64,000 nt of DNA, taken from NCBI GenBank assembly GCA_054601695.1, contig BAAHQB010000378.1, positions 1-64,000 of the forward strand, given 5' to 3'. The notes below the pieces were generated by a model. It did not search any database, was not told where the DNA came from, and saw only the letters and a program-made list of their open reading frames with translations. The position numbers and the translations under genes were made by a program. How positions within the stretch are numbered: position 1 is the stretch's first letter; the number at the start of each line of letters is the position of its first letter. Of the stretch, positions 1 to 64,000 are shown piece after piece. The DNA is from Amorphochlora amoebiformis. Its lineage: Eukaryota; Cercozoa; Chlorarachniophyceae.

Positions 1-235
1 CTATATCGATGTATAATAATTTTTTATATACTAACGAAGCATAAATGAATAAGTATATTGTTTAATTTATAAATCTATATACATACATGTATACATGTAT
101 AATCACTCCCTCTAAAACCTTTTGCTCCCTTGCGATTTTTTCTCTATTTTTTTTTTTTTCTCCTGCTGCTTCTCTCTTTCCCTCTGTCTTCTTCCATTCT
201 TCCGCCTTTTTCTACACGTTTTCTCCCTTCTGTAG

Positions 236-64000
<63,765 letters not shown>

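Overview
The window is nuclear DNA of an intron-rich eukaryote. From 236 to the right edge, the plus strand reads as one gene broken by about 115 introns, most of them canonical GT-AG. I traced 116 exons by hand. Reading phase is preserved from one exon to the next, giving about 14.0 kb of coding sequence (roughly 4,650 residues). Both gene ends lie outside the window. No other intact gene was found on either strand. The lineage cannot be fixed from the sequence: microexons, short AT-rich introns and a huge HECT ligase suggest a protist or alga, but that is inference.

Product: a giant HERC-type HECT E3 ubiquitin ligase. In order: an all-helical N-terminal part (236-3736); a CUB-like beta region with an HPY motif and an FDP-x-C motif (3815-10133); a long helical region with a lysine/serine-rich linker (10382-20181); poorly recognised beta-rich and acidic segments (21135-27018); a first SPRY-like domain (29208-32125); more helices (32358-39082); a discoidin-like beta sandwich (40208-41700); RCC1-like repeats (41750-43560); a Met/Pro-rich linker; a LamG/concanavalin-like domain and two UBA domains (to 45883); a helical domain, a second discoidin-like and a second SPRY domain in one exon (47209-49344); a helical and pre-HECT region (50464-59429); then the HECT domain (59640-64000). 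The window stops just before the C-lobe end that should carry the catalytic cysteine. The interaction modules would choose substrates and bind ubiquitin; the HECT domain would transfer ubiquitin.

Layout: exons before 40 kb and after 50 kb are tiny (mostly 30-150 nt). The central 9 kb holds four very large exons (625, 545, 2769 and 2136 nt). Nearly every longer intron is built around (TA)n microsatellites, which also create many false Tyr/Ile reading frames. More than a dozen short interspersed elements sit inside these TA tracts. They have tRNA-like heads (GTGCAGYGGT) and ends reading TATTGTTA...TAACAATA. Other finds are a 125-bp perfect tandem duplication, a GC-rich minisatellite, a minus-strand two-finger C2H2 remnant, a LINE-endonuclease-like fragment, a duplicated exon-intron boundary and probable GC-AG introns.
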